DNA of 64,000 nucleotides from Apostichopus japonicus (lineage: Eukaryota; Echinodermata; Holothuroidea; Aspidochirotida; Stichopodidae), in the NCBI RefSeq assembly GCF_037975245.1, contig NC_092572.1, positions 26,370,989 through 26,434,988 on the forward strand. The letters are read 5' to 3'. Positions within the stretch are counted from its first letter, which is position 1. Each line of letters starts with the position of its first letter. Positions 46,867 through 59,041 of the stretch are shown here, piece after piece. The translations under genes and the position numbers were made by a program. Under the pieces are notes generated by a model. It was given only the letters and a program-made list of their open reading frames with translations. It did no database searches and was not told the origin of the DNA.

Positions 46867-49735
46867 CTGGAATCCGGGGGAAAAGTCAAACAAACATGTA
46901 GTAGAAGTTATCCTTGTTCACAATTCGTTGCTATCATTTAGAACTAGAGTAACATACTATAGCACTTTGAAACACCAGTGAGTGCTTTCTCTTAAACTAC
47001 ATTACAAGCACCTAGTAAAAAAGAACTAAAAAAAAACACAAAAAACATAACATAAAGGGTGGGGATGGGAAAGGTAGGCCTATATGTGTTATGAAGTTAT
47101 TTATATTACGTTTTTTTTTTTATGATTGAGAACAAAGGAGTAAATCAATCAATGAGAACATCAAACACCGTAGCCTACATTGTCTCAAGAGAGGGTGTTA
47201 GACTGTACACCCCCCCCCCCCTCCTTTTATGATAACCCCACAAAGAGTTAAGAGTAGTCATATGGCGTAAACTTGCACGTAGGCCTAATTATATACCTTA
47301 TATGTTAGTTTAAATATGCCTCCAATTGCATCATTTCACGTGTACTGTTTTCTTTCCCTTAACGGACCCCCAGACACCCCTAAAATGGAGACGGTGCATC
47401 ACATCCTCTTTAAAATCTTCGACCTGCACCCGAGAAGTTACACAAGCTAACAACTAAAGGATTACATTTCATCGTACCCTTGCAAACTGCTCACATGATT
47501 ACATAAATAAGTAAGTACGTTATCAGCGGATAACGCAGACCGATTCCAACATTGGACAATACAATTCCCTCTGTCGCCCTCATTTATACCTGGTGAATGG
47601 GCATTTATCTGTGCTCATTGAGATCGTTCTATATATTATCTATATATTATCTGTATATTCTATATATGATAAAAGGCACAAGAATCAACTGCTGTAGCCT
47701 ATAGCTATAATAATGCCAAATCAATATTTACAACATGAACAATAAACATATGTATATATGTGAAACTCTCAAGAAATAATTTAATCGTAATGGATTACTG
47801 TATCAGAGTAAATGTTACCGATGTTATGAAATCATTTCTAATTCCCGTATGATTAGAAGGGAAATGCGATGTGTTGGTTTTTTTTTTTTTTTTAAGTGAA
47901 GTCAAATATTTCTTGGTAGTGCAATTTTTAACTGAAATGAGAATAAATTGTAAGCAGTAAATTTCAAAGAATCATGAGACAAACTGTATGGAATTGACTG
48001 CAGAACTCACCAAGTTTATCTCTTTAATCTCTTTACAATTTTTATTTTGGAGGCGATTTTTGGGTCTCTCCTTTCAACACGTTCTCCACGCAAGCTGCAT
48101 TTTTTCATTTATTGATACCATATTTCAGTCATACATGAAAAGACTATGCACCTATGACGTTAACTGATACTATAGTCCAGAGGTAGGCACGAAATGGATC
48201 TTGTGTGTGGGCCAAATTGAGGTTCTGTATATAGCCTATCCGCACGGTTGGGCCTATACTCCTTTGAAAAAGGAATATTACATTACATAGGACATTATAA
48301 GCCCCATAAGATCAGAAAGCTCTACAGACGGATTGTGAAACTGCTATGTCGACATAAATAATATCACACGTATAAGTATATAGGCATCTACACACAAACA
48401 AACAAAATATAAATTCAAAAGTATACGAGTTATGTTTTCCTTGCTATAAAGTATAAGGGTATGCGGGCCGAATTAACGTATGATTTGAAAAACAACAGAA
48501 AACGTGCCGGTACATTATTAATGCACAGTGGCGTAGGAAGGTACTTTTGAGTGGGGGGGCTGAAGACTGATGGCCGACCTGGGGGAGGGGTCTAAGGGGA
48601 GGGGGTGTCCCCCTCCCCTTTGGATTTTTTTGGGCATTTCCAGGTGGCCTCAGATGCAATTTGGTGCAATATAGCACACTTCAATTCCCACTCCATTTTT
48701 TAAAAATTTTTGCATTTTCACCTGGCCTTAGATGCAATTTGGTGCTCCAAATGAGATTTTTTTCTCATTTGGAAATGAAAAAGGGGTTTTCTGACTTGCC
48801 AAGCGGGGGGGCGGAATGATACTTCCGCCCCCCCCCCCATATTTTTCACTGGGGGGCTGGCGCCCCACCCCCCCCCCCCCAGCCCCCCGGTTCCTACGCC
48901 CTTGTTAATGCATCCCTCGGACCTTTATAAATTTACAGCCTGAAGAAATATTGAAAGCGATGGAATTAGGTGTGTAAGTAGGAATACTTTGAAATGAACC
49001 GAAGCAATCGGAGCCTACATGTATATTGTGAAGAGAATATTCTCTACCAAATCATACAACAGTTATAATAACTTTATGCATATACGGACCACCAAGTGCT
49101 CAAGGTAACTAAGATGCCATGAAGGTCATCCATTTGTGCGAATATATACATGATATTGTAGTTGATATTACGTTGCAAACTTACAGAAAACGCAGACTAA
49201 AGTGAGAACCTTTGTAACTAATGTGAATTTCTTTCATTCGGGGAAACTTTTTTTACCTTGTTTTGAGATCGCATGACGTCATATTTAGATAACGTCACAA
49301 TGTGGCCGTGTTCGTTTCCAGGACCAGTTAATTAAGTACCGAGGTTGAGCCATGCTAAGATATTTTACGGCGCTATACAAGATCTTTCGGATGGACGTAA
49401 CGTATGGGTTTCTTAACAACCTTAATTGAACTGAACGTCCTCAATAAAACATTACGACAGAATCCAACTCAATCTGTCAGAAATGCAAATTGTATAAGCT
49501 TTGATATTGCAGACGACATAATTATCTCTAACAGTAGGACTTTCGCTGCCACCTTTATTGTTTTCACTATTGCGGGAAAGGTCCAGCTACGAGTCTTCTC
49601 GTGAAACGATGTTTTCTGGTTTCTTACAAATTTAACATGGAACAATGCAAAAAACCTGACAGCCTACGTCTGTTCCTTTATTTATTTGTTTAACTTTTAG
49701 AACTATTAACAGATTAACAAAAGTGCAAAAGTTAC
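46867..49735 (-). other. Intron 1 of the Reeler gene
   Basis: The 2.9-kb intron contains poly-C runs (around 47.21k), a hAT-type MITE (48,526-48,904, listed separately) and otherwise unique A+T-rich sequence. I see no exon in it. Confidence 0.5.
48526..48904. mobile_element. hAT-type MITE with 8-bp target duplication (copy 1)
   Basis: This 379-bp element has imperfect terminal inverted repeats: it begins CAGTGGCGTAGGAAGG, and the other end, reverse-complemented, reads CAAGGGCGTAGGAACCGG. It is flanked by a perfect 8-bp target duplication, TTAATGCA (48,518-48,525 and 48,905-48,912). Eight-bp duplications and CA-GGGCG-type ends are hallmarks of hAT transposons. It has no transposase ORF, so it is non-autonomous. 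An inverted, ~361-bp relative sits at 55,595-55,955. The interior has poly-G/poly-C blocks next to the ends. Confidence 0.85.
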
Positions 49736-49955
49736 CTGTAATGATGGTTCCGGTAGTGTAATATTGCGGTGCAATTTGCATCACGTAAGGGCTATTAGCA
49801 TTAGGTTGGGGGGTTAAGCCGTTGACAGCCCCCAATGAACTGCATGAACCTGGTGTTGTAAAAACTTGCTGTGCATAAGTCGATGAGATTTCCAATAGAA
49901 CTATCACGGTAAGGAATACCGCCAATACAGAAACCCTTGAAACTGGTGTAGCCAT
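49736..49955 (-). CDS. Exon 1: signal peptide and N-terminal part of Reeler domain
   Basis: ATG at 49,955 is in a good initiation context (GCGATGG). It opens MATPVSRVSV followed by a hydrophobic core and a likely cleavage site after STYA (residue 28), giving a mature N-terminus QQVF. The next residues, with a Cys-Ser-Ser and a PYVMQIAPQYYTTG stretch, match the start of a Reeler domain. The open frame extends upstream but has no ATG, only a GTG at 49,994, so 49,955 is the start. The exon is 220 nt and ends in phase 1 at a donor reading ACAG/GTAAC. The same Reeler fold begins reelin, spondin-1 and insect defence proteins. Function here is unknown beyond being extracellular. Confidence 0.75.
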
Positions 49956-50091
49956 CGCGTGTCCTGTCTGAGAAACCACTCCCCAGGAAAACACTAAAGC
50001 ACACCTTGTCCTTGATCACATTTGATGCTAAATGAGGAATGTACTGACATTGTACACGTATATGGCAATTTTTAAGTTTTGACCTTACACC

Positions 50092-50097
50092 TTTATA
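50092..50097 (-). promoter_or_regulatory. TATA box of the Reeler-HYR-EGF gene
   Basis: The minus strand reads TGTATAAAGGTG here, a good TATA element. It lies about 137 bp upstream of the first ATG, which predicts a start site near 50,065 and a 5' UTR of about 110 bases. No intron is needed between the start site and the ATG. No initiator motif was confirmed. Confidence 0.45.
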
Positions 50098-50210
50098 CAT
50101 GAGTGATTAAGACACTTTGTGATTACTGAGCTGTAACGGGAAGTATATTTGGTTTTATTTCAATTAGCGGAGTTCATATTTCACTTATTGGACTGTTCAG
50201 TTATATATTA

Positions 50211-50580
50211 CATAGGCGTAGGAGGCGGGAGGCTAGGGGGGGGGGGGCTGCAGCCCCCCAACCAAACTCTTTTGTGAAAATTCGGGCAATATGCTGAGAA
50301 TTTTTCGGGCACCCACTGAAAGAAGAAAAATTTGCAATGTGTTTTTCAATGGTTAAACTTATAGTATTATTATCATTATTATTGTAACGAGTTCCCCAAT
50401 AATGTTACCAATATGGAAGGGTTACACGGAAAATGATTGTGTGTTATTGGCACAGTGTGATGTAATAACCAATGAATGCCTATATGATATGCACATTAAC
50501 ATGTTGAACGCGCGCTGAGCGCGCGAAAAAGCCGTTACAGCCCCCCCCCCCCCCAAATCAATTAGGCTCTTACGCCTATG
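50211..50580. mobile_element. hAT-like MITE
   Basis: The ends CATAGGCGTAGGAG and, in reverse complement, CATAGGCGTAAGAG form a short inverted repeat about 370 bp apart. Poly-G lies inside the left end and poly-C inside the right, as in the other hAT-type MITEs here. No convincing 8-bp target duplication was seen. Confidence 0.6.
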
Positions 50581-51012
50581 GTTTTATATGAGTCTTTCTG
50601 TTAAATATATTGTTTGAATACAATTCTCTATATATATAGTGTATATACTTAATAACCAGCTACACACTGTGTCTTTGTGTATTGTTTTGGGAAGAAGAAA
50701 AAGAAGACTTTTTCAATCTTAATTTCAGGTAGTGAGAATTCACTTGCTAAACGGTTTTGAGAAATTACTCTAGTACTAGAGTTGAGGCAGTTCCTTGCAG
50801 GAGTGAGTTGATTACCACTGCAGGCATTACACATTGAAACACGTACTTAATTAAGGCGCCCGCTGGATAGTACGAAATAGCAAATGTGATGTTTCCATAT
50901 GCCCGTCACATGCGTCTCAATTCAGTGTTTGCACTACGTAGTCTTACAGTTGTCATTCTGTGCCACTTGTATTTATATAACGCTACTCTTAATGTCTTAT
51001 ATGTAACTTTAA

Positions 51013-51370
51013 AGGGTGTGAAGACTCGCGCAAAAAAGAAACGTCTAATGCCGGTAATTTGACCTAGTTTCGAATGAGGTGTAACAGAAGTGACACCACC
51101 ATCGATCACAGAAAATACACACACAGCTTGCTACAGTCGGTAATTAGACACTAGTGTGCAGTCAGTACATACAGCTGCGGTCAATACCCACAGCACAGTA
51201 CACAAACGATACAGCGATGGATATCTCAGGTCTAGATAAAAGATAACAAGGTATCACGTTTCATTACTGTCTGCATTTTGTAGCGACACGAACAAAACGT
51301 CGCTTGCAAGCAACAGAAAGTTAACTTTTTCAGTTGGCCGCACGCGGTTTGGGGCGAGTCTTCAATGCCT
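51013..51370. mobile_element. TTAA-flanked MITE, copy A
   Basis: It is flanked on both sides by TTAA. The ends are AGGGTGTGAAGACTCGCGC and the complement of AGGCATTGAAGACTCGCC. A second copy, inverted and ~75-85% similar by eye, is at 59,422-59,776. TTAA target sites are used by piggyBac and Kolobok superfamilies. At 358 bp it encodes nothing. Confidence 0.8.
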
Positions 51371-51864
51371 TTAATTAGCGTTATATGTTGTCCTTTTCAT
51401 TCCACGGTACTGCTGAGTACTGGTTTTTTGTAACCCCAAGTACACCCACTCACAATTAGGCCTAAGCAAAGCATAGCAAACACTTTTTGGAATGAATATT
51501 CTTCCAACGTTCTTTACAAAAAAAAACACAACTTCTCAAAATAGTTTTTTTATTACCCCAATCTTTTGTACAGATAAATGAATTGGTTTGAAAACGAGTA
51601 CATCATAACAATTAACCGAAAATGACAAAGTTAACAAGACTTCCATTACAAAGGTTTTCATGCTGAAAGTAGTCAATGATGCGTTTCCAAATTACCTGGG
51701 ATTTTATTGATAGTCCTTTACCATTGTCTGCAAACTTTCTAGCATATATAGTGTTCAATGAACACGAAGTATATGTTAATTAAATGCAACTGATTTGTAA
51801 CGTTACTGTCCCCTGTGTAGAGATAGCGAAGTTTGTACTATAGGCTATCATGGCCCGGGGTCTG

Positions 51865-52996
51865 CCCGATATTCATAAGGTCCGAAATTCATAATGGTCA
51901 TTGTTTATAAGGTTCGTTATTCATAACGTGTATTTTTTCGATAAAAAGGTTCGCTATTCATAATGGAAATAAAGGTTCGTTAATTCGTAATAAAAAGGGA
52001 TCATAATTCATAAGGTCCGGTATTCATAATGGAAACAAAGGTTCGATATTCATAATGGGCAAAAAGGTTCGTTATTCATAATGGGACAACGGGTTCGATA
52101 TTCATAATAGAACAAAGGGTTCGTAATCCATAATAGACAAAAAGGTTCATTATTCATAATAGGAAGAAAGGTCCGATATTCATAATCGATCTAAGGGTTC
52201 GTAATCCATAATGTGAACAAAGGTTTGTTATTCATGATAGGAGAGAATTGCGTCATACAAGTGCAAAAGACATCCCCCATTTTCGCGGACGCCTATAGTG
52301 TTCAACCAGTAGCCCCAACAGACTTTTTATTCAGGGGGGGGGGGCACAGGGGGAGCACAACAGTCCTATGGGGGCACCACCAGATGGTGGCGGATGCATA
52401 GTTTTGCAGACAATATGAGCCACACACTATCAAGACCACTGCATGCTTCACCCTACACCCTGCAGCTAAACCTACATTTTCGACATATTCCTTTGGGCCA
52501 GTCCTTTCTCCTTCCTGTATTTCTCATATGTGTACGTTTCCTAAAGGGGGTCCTTTTCCTCATTGTGAATGATACCGAACCGTTTTGGCTAGGCCTATAT
52601 GAATAACGGACCATTTGTTCCATTATGAATATCGAATCTTTTTGTCTATTATGGATTATGAACCCTTTGTTCTATTATGAATATCGAACCCTTTGTTCTA
52701 TTATGAATATCGAACCCATTCGTCCTATTATGAATAACGAGCCTTTTTTTCACCATTATGAATATCGAATTTTACCTATTATGAACAACGAACTTTTTTA
52801 TTTACCATTATGAATATCGAACCCTTTTACCAATTATGAACAACGAACCTTTTTTTTTCATTATGAATAACGAACTTTCTGAACAATGAACCTTTTTGCT
52901 CATAATGAATAGCGAACCTTATGAACAATGAACCTTATGGATAATGACCCTTATGAACAATGAATCTTATGGATATAGGACCTTATGAATATCGGG
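51865..52996. mobile_element. Foldback-like element with tandem-repeat arms
   Basis: The left arm (51,865-52,240) is about a dozen units of AGGTTCGATATTCATAATGG-type, 30-40 bp apart. The right arm (52,590-52,996) is the same units in reverse complement (CCATTATGAATATCGAACC). The outermost 19 bp are a perfect inverted repeat: CCCGATATTCATAAGGTCC at 51,865 and its complement ending at 52,996. The ~350-bp centre is unrelated and has no clear ORF. Long inverted arms made of tandem repeats are the defining structure of Foldback/FB-type elements. Confidence 0.8.
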
Positions 52997-53165
52997 CTGT
53001 CACCGTAGGCCCTGTGGTAGTTGAATTGTTTCTAAGAATATCACTTATATTTGAATCATTCTTTTGATCACGAAATGTTATGATGTTATGTTGAGACAAC
53101 TTATGAATTTTGAGGGAAGCTAACATCTCTGATATTGAAAATGATCACATGTAGTAGGCCTCATG

Positions 53166-53185
53166 TCACAGTAAGTATATCTATA

Positions 53186-53224
<39 letters not shown>

Positions 53225-53227
53225 TTA

Positions 53228-53258
<31 letters not shown>

Positions 53259-53287
53259 CTTACTGTATATATATATATATATACTTA

Positions 53288-53318
<31 letters not shown>
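53166..53318. repeat. (TA)n with TACTTACTG spacers
   Basis: TA tracts are interrupted three times by TACTTACTG at variable intervals. The tract directly abuts the partial transposon copy at 53,319. Confidence 0.85.
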
Positions 53319-53321
<3 letters not shown>

Positions 53322-53903
53322 GGGCGGCGATCATGGGGGGGGGGCGGGGGGGGACATGTCCATTTTCGAAAATTCCTTCACCAACATTCTTCATCATACT
53401 TCCCTCTCCTCGTGCAAATTTCACCGGTCTGTTAAGGGTTGAAGGTGGTTTTTCTATATTGGTTGTCCATAGATGAAAATTTGTGCAACATTATGGATAT
53501 GTTTTGAAGTGAATTTATTATTCAAATTCTGAACAAATAATGGGCTTAAAACCTTGAAAAGTGGGGCTGACGGGTATTGTGGGGTGCTACGTAGAATTAC
53601 CTACAACAGCAATGATCCACAGGAGATGCGATGAGGTCGAACATGATGTGTGACTGGTGACCATCTTGAAAAAGGCTATGAATGAAAAAACCACTGGGAA
53701 AAACTTGGTTCTCAGGCAAAAGTGTACATCTGGTTGGTCTTTTTCAAGCCCGAGAAGTGCCTTTTCCGGTGATATGGGGAGTTATCTAAACCAGAAAATT
53801 TCTGGTACGCTGCGCGCCAACCGATGGTGGCGCTCCGTTTTGATAGTAATTTGCCTGCTCCCAAGCAAATGTCTCCCCCCCCCCAATATTTGAAACAAAT
53901 CCC

Positions 53904-53905
<2 letters not shown>
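53319..53905. mobile_element. Partial copy of the 850-bp hAT-type family
   Basis: It starts CATGGGCGGCGATCATGG, like the end of 26,953-27,802. Internally it shares the GAGAAGTGCC(T)TTTCCGG motif and the GCGCCAACCGATGGTGGCGC segment. The right end is not recognisable and merges into a TA tract at 53,906-53,949. Confidence 0.65.

Positions 53906-53949
<44 letters not shown>
53906..53949. repeat. (TA)n microsatellite
   Basis: TA run ending in TTTATTTATTTAT, marking the lost right end of the transposon fragment at 53,319. Confidence 0.9.
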
Positions 53950-53953
<4 letters not shown>

Positions 53954-54353
53954 TTATTTATCATTATATATCATTGTTGTCGCCGGCCTATTCTTAATTA
54001 TTCAAGCATTGTAAATACCTGATTGGTTATTGCACAGGCTTTCTTTAGTACCGTATGGAAACAATTCAGGAGCCTGAGGCTATCACCAAATGATTGCAAA
54101 GTGTAAGCCTGATACCACCAGGGAATCTGTTTGATGCTTATTGTGTGGTCATTATTTCCACGCAACACAATATGCTGCTCAGAGTCACAGTGAAAATTGC
54201 ACACCCTCATTTTTCGACCAGTTCAATCGTGTGGCTAACAAGAAGGGAGTAAACGCTATAAACGTCCTGGAAACTTTTGTATGTGATCCCTGTATGACAC
54301 ACCATGAAATCCGACACACTAATAATGTAAGTGACTGAGTCGATATATTAGAC

Positions 54354-54765
54354 CAGGGTTGTCCAACCTTTTGCAGAGGAGGGTCACATGGAATGATTAT
54401 GATGAAGAAAGGGGCCGCATGAACCCTACTCTCGATCTTTCGATTTTTTGCCCGAAGACCAAGGCAACAAAATGTGAGCACTGCGCGCGGAGCGCATTGA
54501 TTTATTTTCCTTCCTGATAAAACAGATGAACAAAGTTCAGCCGCCACCCCCCCCCCCCCCCCATGCGCTGAGAGAGTGTCACACAAACTGACCTGTGTGC
54601 AGTTTGTTGGACCCAGAAGGTTCTAATGATTGATTATATAGCTTCAAATTGTTATCACTAAATCTGCTCACTAAAATTACGCACCGTAGAGCATCTATGG
54701 CCGGCCGGACGCAACCCTGCGGCGGGCCGGACTTTGGCCCGCGGGCCGTAGGTTGGACAACCCTG
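54354..54765. mobile_element. hAT MITE with perfect 8-bp target duplication
   Basis: This 412-bp element has 15-bp perfect inverted ends CAGGGTTGTCCAACC. The target duplication TATTAGAC is perfect (54,346-54,353 and 54,766-54,773). It interrupts the decayed LINE. The terminal sequence is of the common hAT (Charlie-like) type; there is no transposase. Confidence 0.9.
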
Positions 54766-55594
54766 TATTAGACAATATCGTTCACGATCTCACGAGTGAT
54801 CTCGAAATTAAGTACATGTTACGTGATAACTGTTCCTCCATCAGGGAGCTGATACTCTAGAGTAGCAGCTCCCTGCTCCAATGTTGAACAAGTTGTGTCC
54901 CAGGGGATTACAGATGTTAAGAATATTATTTCTCTAAACCCTGCTCAGCACCCTGCCAGCCCTGATAGTCCTTTGAACGATATCAAGAGAGTTAATAAGA
55001 TGAAATCCGTACCGTCATTATTAAAAATGATATACTCATTGTAACAAACCTGACCTTCAAAAGCTGGAAAAAAGACAATTATTGATAATTATATTCAAGT
55101 TGACAAATTCCATGAAACAAAGTCTGGTGACACAGTGTGTAGTTATGCCCACAGATGAAGCACGTGACGCTCTGAAAGCCTAGATGGAAGATTTATTTTC
55201 ATCAGTTCTCATTAAAAGAACCCACTGTAAAATTGCCAACCATCTCCATTGTTGGACTCCCGTCCAACATATGCACTAATATCCTAAAGGAAAATATCAT
55301 AAAACTAATTCATGAGCTTGCTAAATTTTGTGAAAACTCTGATCAAAAAATCATTGACATCCTCCCTGTCAAGCCCCCAAGAAATGACCCCAAAAAACCT
55401 TCCAGGCATCTGTTAGAGTGAACAACAACATTAGAAAAATTTTATCCAGTGTAATTCCGATCGCATTTATGTGGGATTTCACTCCTGTAAAGTATATGAC
55501 AGATTCTTTGTTAAGCGATGTAACTCATGCCAGAAGTTTGGACATTTTGCCCGTGAATGTTTGGAAGCTAAAGTGTTTGCGATATCAGTGCTGA

Positions 55595-55955
55595 CAAGGG
55601 CGTAGGAACCGGGGGCTGGGGGCGCCAGCCCCCCCCCCCAGTGAAAAATATGGTGGGCGGAAGTATCATTCCGCCCCCCCCCCCGCTTCGCAAGTCAGAA
55701 AACCCCTTTTTCATTTCCAAATGAGAAAAAAATCTCATTTGGAGTACCAAATTGCATCTAAGGCCAGGTGAAAATGCAAAATTATTTACAAAATGGAGTG
55801 GGTGGGTTGAAGTGTGCTATATTGCACCAAATTGCATCTGAGGCCACCTGGAAATGCAAAAAAAAAAATCCATTTCCCCTTAGAACCCTCCCCCAGGCCG
55901 GCCATCAGTCTTCAGCCCCCCCCCCCCCACTCAAAAGTGCCTTCCTACGCCACTG
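55595..55955. mobile_element. hAT-type MITE, inverted copy 2
   Basis: It begins CAAGGGCGTAGGAACCGG and ends with the complement of CAGTGGCGTAGGAAGG, i.e. the same family as 48,526-48,904 in reverse. It is inserted in the zinc-knuckle part of the decayed LINE. No clear 8-bp target duplication remains, so flanks have changed since insertion. Confidence 0.8.
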
Positions 55956-56480
55956 TCAGTTCAGAAGCACACGCAACCAAAGATTTTCCCCACAAGTATG
56001 TTGAGTCACCAAACTTTACCTGTGTATAAATTGTAAGAAAGCCGACAATAATCGTCAGTTTACTCACGCTGCATTTTCGTTTTCCTGTCCTTGCTACATT
56101 AATGAGCAGAAAAAACTTCGTAAAAGCATACCATTTTGTATTTATTTTGTATTCTTCAAAAACAAAAATAGAGACAGTTTATCAGGTCACTTCACCTTTG
56201 AACATGGTCTGTTGGAATGTGAGGTCCATTGAACAACAAAACTGAAGATGTCATGATATTTTTAACAGACAATAACATTGATATTGGACTCATTAGTGAA
56301 AATTGGCTCACTGATTACATTATTCTAACTACAAGTGTCATCAAAGAAATTTGGCTATACTATTACCAATAGCTTCAGAACTAACCAAAGCGGGGGCAGT
56401 GTTGCTATTATTTATAAACCTACTTTTGACGTTAACCATTTCTCTTGGAAACTTTACTTATTTTAAGTACACTTACTGAA

Positions 56481-57659
56481 GTGTAATAATAATTCGAAAC
56501 TGCTGATAATCTCGTTATTCCGGCTGCAGTCCTTCTTGGTTTCTTTTTTTTATCGCTTTAATTGAAAAGTTGATATTCTCTTATCGTTTTTCATTCTTAA
56601 TATAAATATATTTTTGGTGGGGGGAGGGGGGGCTGGTTTGCCGACTAATATCTTTTTACAATATCAGTCATTCCACTACAATAGAAGTGAAGTCAACTAA
56701 AAAGTCAAATCGTTAGAAAAATATCCGATCTTTAAAAACGTGCTCTTGTTTGATGTATTTGGGGGGAACGCTACAGTTGTATCAACCCCCACCACTCCCC
56801 TTCCATCCTTTCCTCACCACCATCGTCTATCTATCTAACTCAAGCGGTGGTTATCCTGGGTACTCCACCGACATTTTATAATCACTCCCATCGCAACCCA
56901 CTTTCCGTCTTTCCATGACCTCTTCTGATTAATAGATTTTGTTTTTTACAAAAGATGCATTTTCTTGCTACACCTTTTTGGTAAAATGCTGCAACTGTGT
57001 CCAACACCCCCCCCTCCACCCCTCCTCGCCCCTCCCTCCAAACGTCCCTAGTCCACCTAACCAGCCGTATACTCAAGAGGCGAATCCTTCTTACTCCACT
57101 ATAGTGTTTACTGCTTCTATTGCTATATATAGTTACAGCCTTACAATCTTCAAAATGTTTTTTATTTTGTTTCTGTTTTTGACCAAACATTCATGGGACG
57201 GTATCCCCCCATAACTGACCTTCAAAGTTGATGAAACCTAGCCATGGCAACACCATACTAGGAGGATTAACTTGTTGTTGTTCCCTGTAATGACTCAAAA
57301 CACATAGGTCTTCTTGTTGCTAGGGGTCCTCTTTTGTCAAATCTTCGGTCCATTGACATGGCGCCCCAGGAGTCAGGGCACTTCCTTAGATATCTATTGT
57401 AAATACTTGTTTCTTTATCGATTTCTGGTTTGTGCTGTAGTTGGATTCCAAGACAGTCCGGAGAAAGTTAATTCATTTATCTCCCGGCACCGTAACGGTA
57501 CAAACGCGTTGACTCTTCGACTAACTTCCAACCTGTTAATTTCAACGGTTAATTTTCACACACGAATTTGGTGTAATCACAAACAGTAACGGAAAGCTTT
57601 TAAACTCATCGTTTTCACCTTTGATATCAGAACTAATACCTCTTCAATATTTGAATAAA
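56481..57659. other. Intergenic, 5' flank of the small acidic-protein gene
   Basis: C-rich runs (56.78k, 57.0k) and unique sequence. No exon is recognised. The promoter of the downstream gene should lie here or in the 57.24-57.66k stretch, but no TATA box or other clear motif is placed. Confidence 0.35.
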
Positions 57660-57702
57660 ATGGGCTGCGTGACCGGAAAAGGAGCAACACCTGTTGTTGA
57701 AG
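57660..57702 (+). CDS. Exon 1 of small acidic MGC-type protein
   Basis: ATG in good context (AAAATGG) opens MGCVTGKGATPVVE, then a strong donor AAG/GTAAGT in phase 1. Gly2, Gly6 and Lys7 fit the N-myristoylation pattern and Cys3 is a candidate palmitoylation site, so the protein is probably anchored to the inner face of membranes. The exon is 43 nt; exons 1-3 sum to 270 nt, 89 residues plus stop. Confidence 0.65.
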
Positions 57703-57833
57703 GTAAGTTTCATACTCGGGCATTTAGGGAAAAGTCTGTCACCATAGTAACGTACGGCGTGTATTTTCTCTCGTGGAATAGGTATCATATGATCTTATTA
57801 CTAACAGTTATTCTATTAATATAATGTATTATT

Positions 57834-57861
57834 TAAATATATATATATATATATATATATT
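57834..57861. repeat. Short (TA)n
   Basis: TA dinucleotide run in intron 1 of the small acidic-protein gene. Confidence 0.85.
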
Positions 57862-58963
57862 GTCATCTAGTACCGTTCTTCCCCAATAAATATGTTTTGC
57901 TTAGGACAAAATTCTTACATTTTTTAGCGAAGAAAACTTAAGCAAGTCACCAGTTTTGTTTACACAGGTTCTGTTTACACAAGTTATCGATCTACCCACA
58001 CCAGTGAAGTAAAGTGGACTGTTTATTGTACTTACGTGTACGTTGGTGGTAACTTTAGAAGAATTACCCCCTATTTTTGTATTTTCTTTTGCAAAGCATA
58101 AGTTGTATTTTCTTTAAGTTGTATTTTCTTTATAACTAATGGTATAAGTGTCTTTATAAGTATAAGTTGTATTTTCTTTTGCAAAGTATAAGTAAAACTG
58201 CAATTAAAGTATCTTTAACGATTAAGGCAATTAACTCATTGTTAATCAAATTGCAAGTGTCATTCGACTATAGTGTTTGTTTCTTCTCAAGTCGGTTATA
58301 ATATCATCGACATAACTTCGATGGTTTTATCATAAATGTCTATATCTTTACAATACTTTAATAATCACAAGCAAAATGTATTTCATAAATCAGATACTAC
58401 ATATAGGCCTATGCCTATTGAACGATAAGACGCACTGCACTCTATATTGGCCTAATAATTTCAAAATTGAAATTCAAAATAGAGCACATATTTCCTTGCA
58501 TGCTAAAAAATGAAACCATGTACTTTTTAATTTAAATTACGACTAGCAACTACTAGCCTATACTATAAAAAAAACAATAAATAAAAGTTTTATTTCATAT
58601 TCCTGTGCAGTTTATATGTCAGTTTCATCAAACATACAGTAGTAAGCCTATCTTCCATACCTAATGAATGACGGTAGTTTCCGCCTTAAAAAAAAAAAAA
58701 AAATAGGTACCTCCGCCCTGGTGTAATCTGGTTGGTATATACTCGGCGGTGGTACATGGTTGGGATATGGGGGGGGGGGACGGCAATGGGGGTGAGACGC
58801 CTGTATACGTCTGGGAATGTATGATAAACAAAACACCGAGCCTAATGCTCATCATGAATATAATCGAGATATTTAAATTTTGTTTTAATTAGATGTAAAT
58901 AAATGTATTTCAATTAGAAATTGATTGATAACAAATTGGTTGACTTATTCTTCTCTCTTTTAG

Positions 58964-59041
58964 AGCCAGCACCTAAACAGGAGACAACAGAACCCCCCAG
59001 ACAGGAGAGTAACGACGTAGAGGTCGCTGATGTAGCTGAAG
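58964..59041 (+). CDS. Exon 2 of small acidic MGC-type protein
   Basis: This 78-nt exon is phase 1-1 (acceptor CTCTTTTAG, donor GAAG/GTAATT). It encodes EPAPKQETTEPPRQESNDVE and VADVAE after the joining codon. It is rich in Glu, Pro and Thr with no hydrophobic stretch, so disordered. Length and phase fit exons 1 and 3 without adjustment. Confidence 0.6.

Larger units (their letters stand above)
53990..56480 (+). pseudogene. Decayed LINE, ORF1 and start of ORF2, with two inserted MITEs
   Basis: Without the MITEs, fragments lie in order. At 54.2k is a DQFNRVANKKGVNAINVLE-like ORF1 stretch. At 55.23-55.42k is ISIVGLPSNI and IIDILPVKPPRN. At 55.5k is a CCHC zinc knuckle (RCNSCQKFGHFARECLEA). At 56.0k is a second Cys/His motif (CKKADNNRQFTHAAFSFSC). 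At 56.2k is the start of an endonuclease (MVCWNVRSI, DIGLISENWLTD, GGSVAIIYKP). Stops and frameshifts are frequent. The element is a non-LTR retrotransposon of a different clade from the one at 11.8k; the RT part is absent. Confidence 0.7.

Noticed and set aside
49956-49994. Upstream start at 49,994 for the Reeler protein
   Set aside because: The codon there is GTG. The first ATG in frame is 49,955, which also gives a normal signal peptide.
50211-50580. Target-site duplication for this MITE
   Set aside because: Flanks look partly alike (TTATATA/TTTTATA) but no clean 8-bp duplication aligns with the inverted ends.
51865-52240. A CRISPR-like array of short repeats
   Set aside because: The units are degenerate, spacing is irregular, spacers are variants of the repeat, and the whole array is mirrored in reverse complement. 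The genome is eukaryotic.
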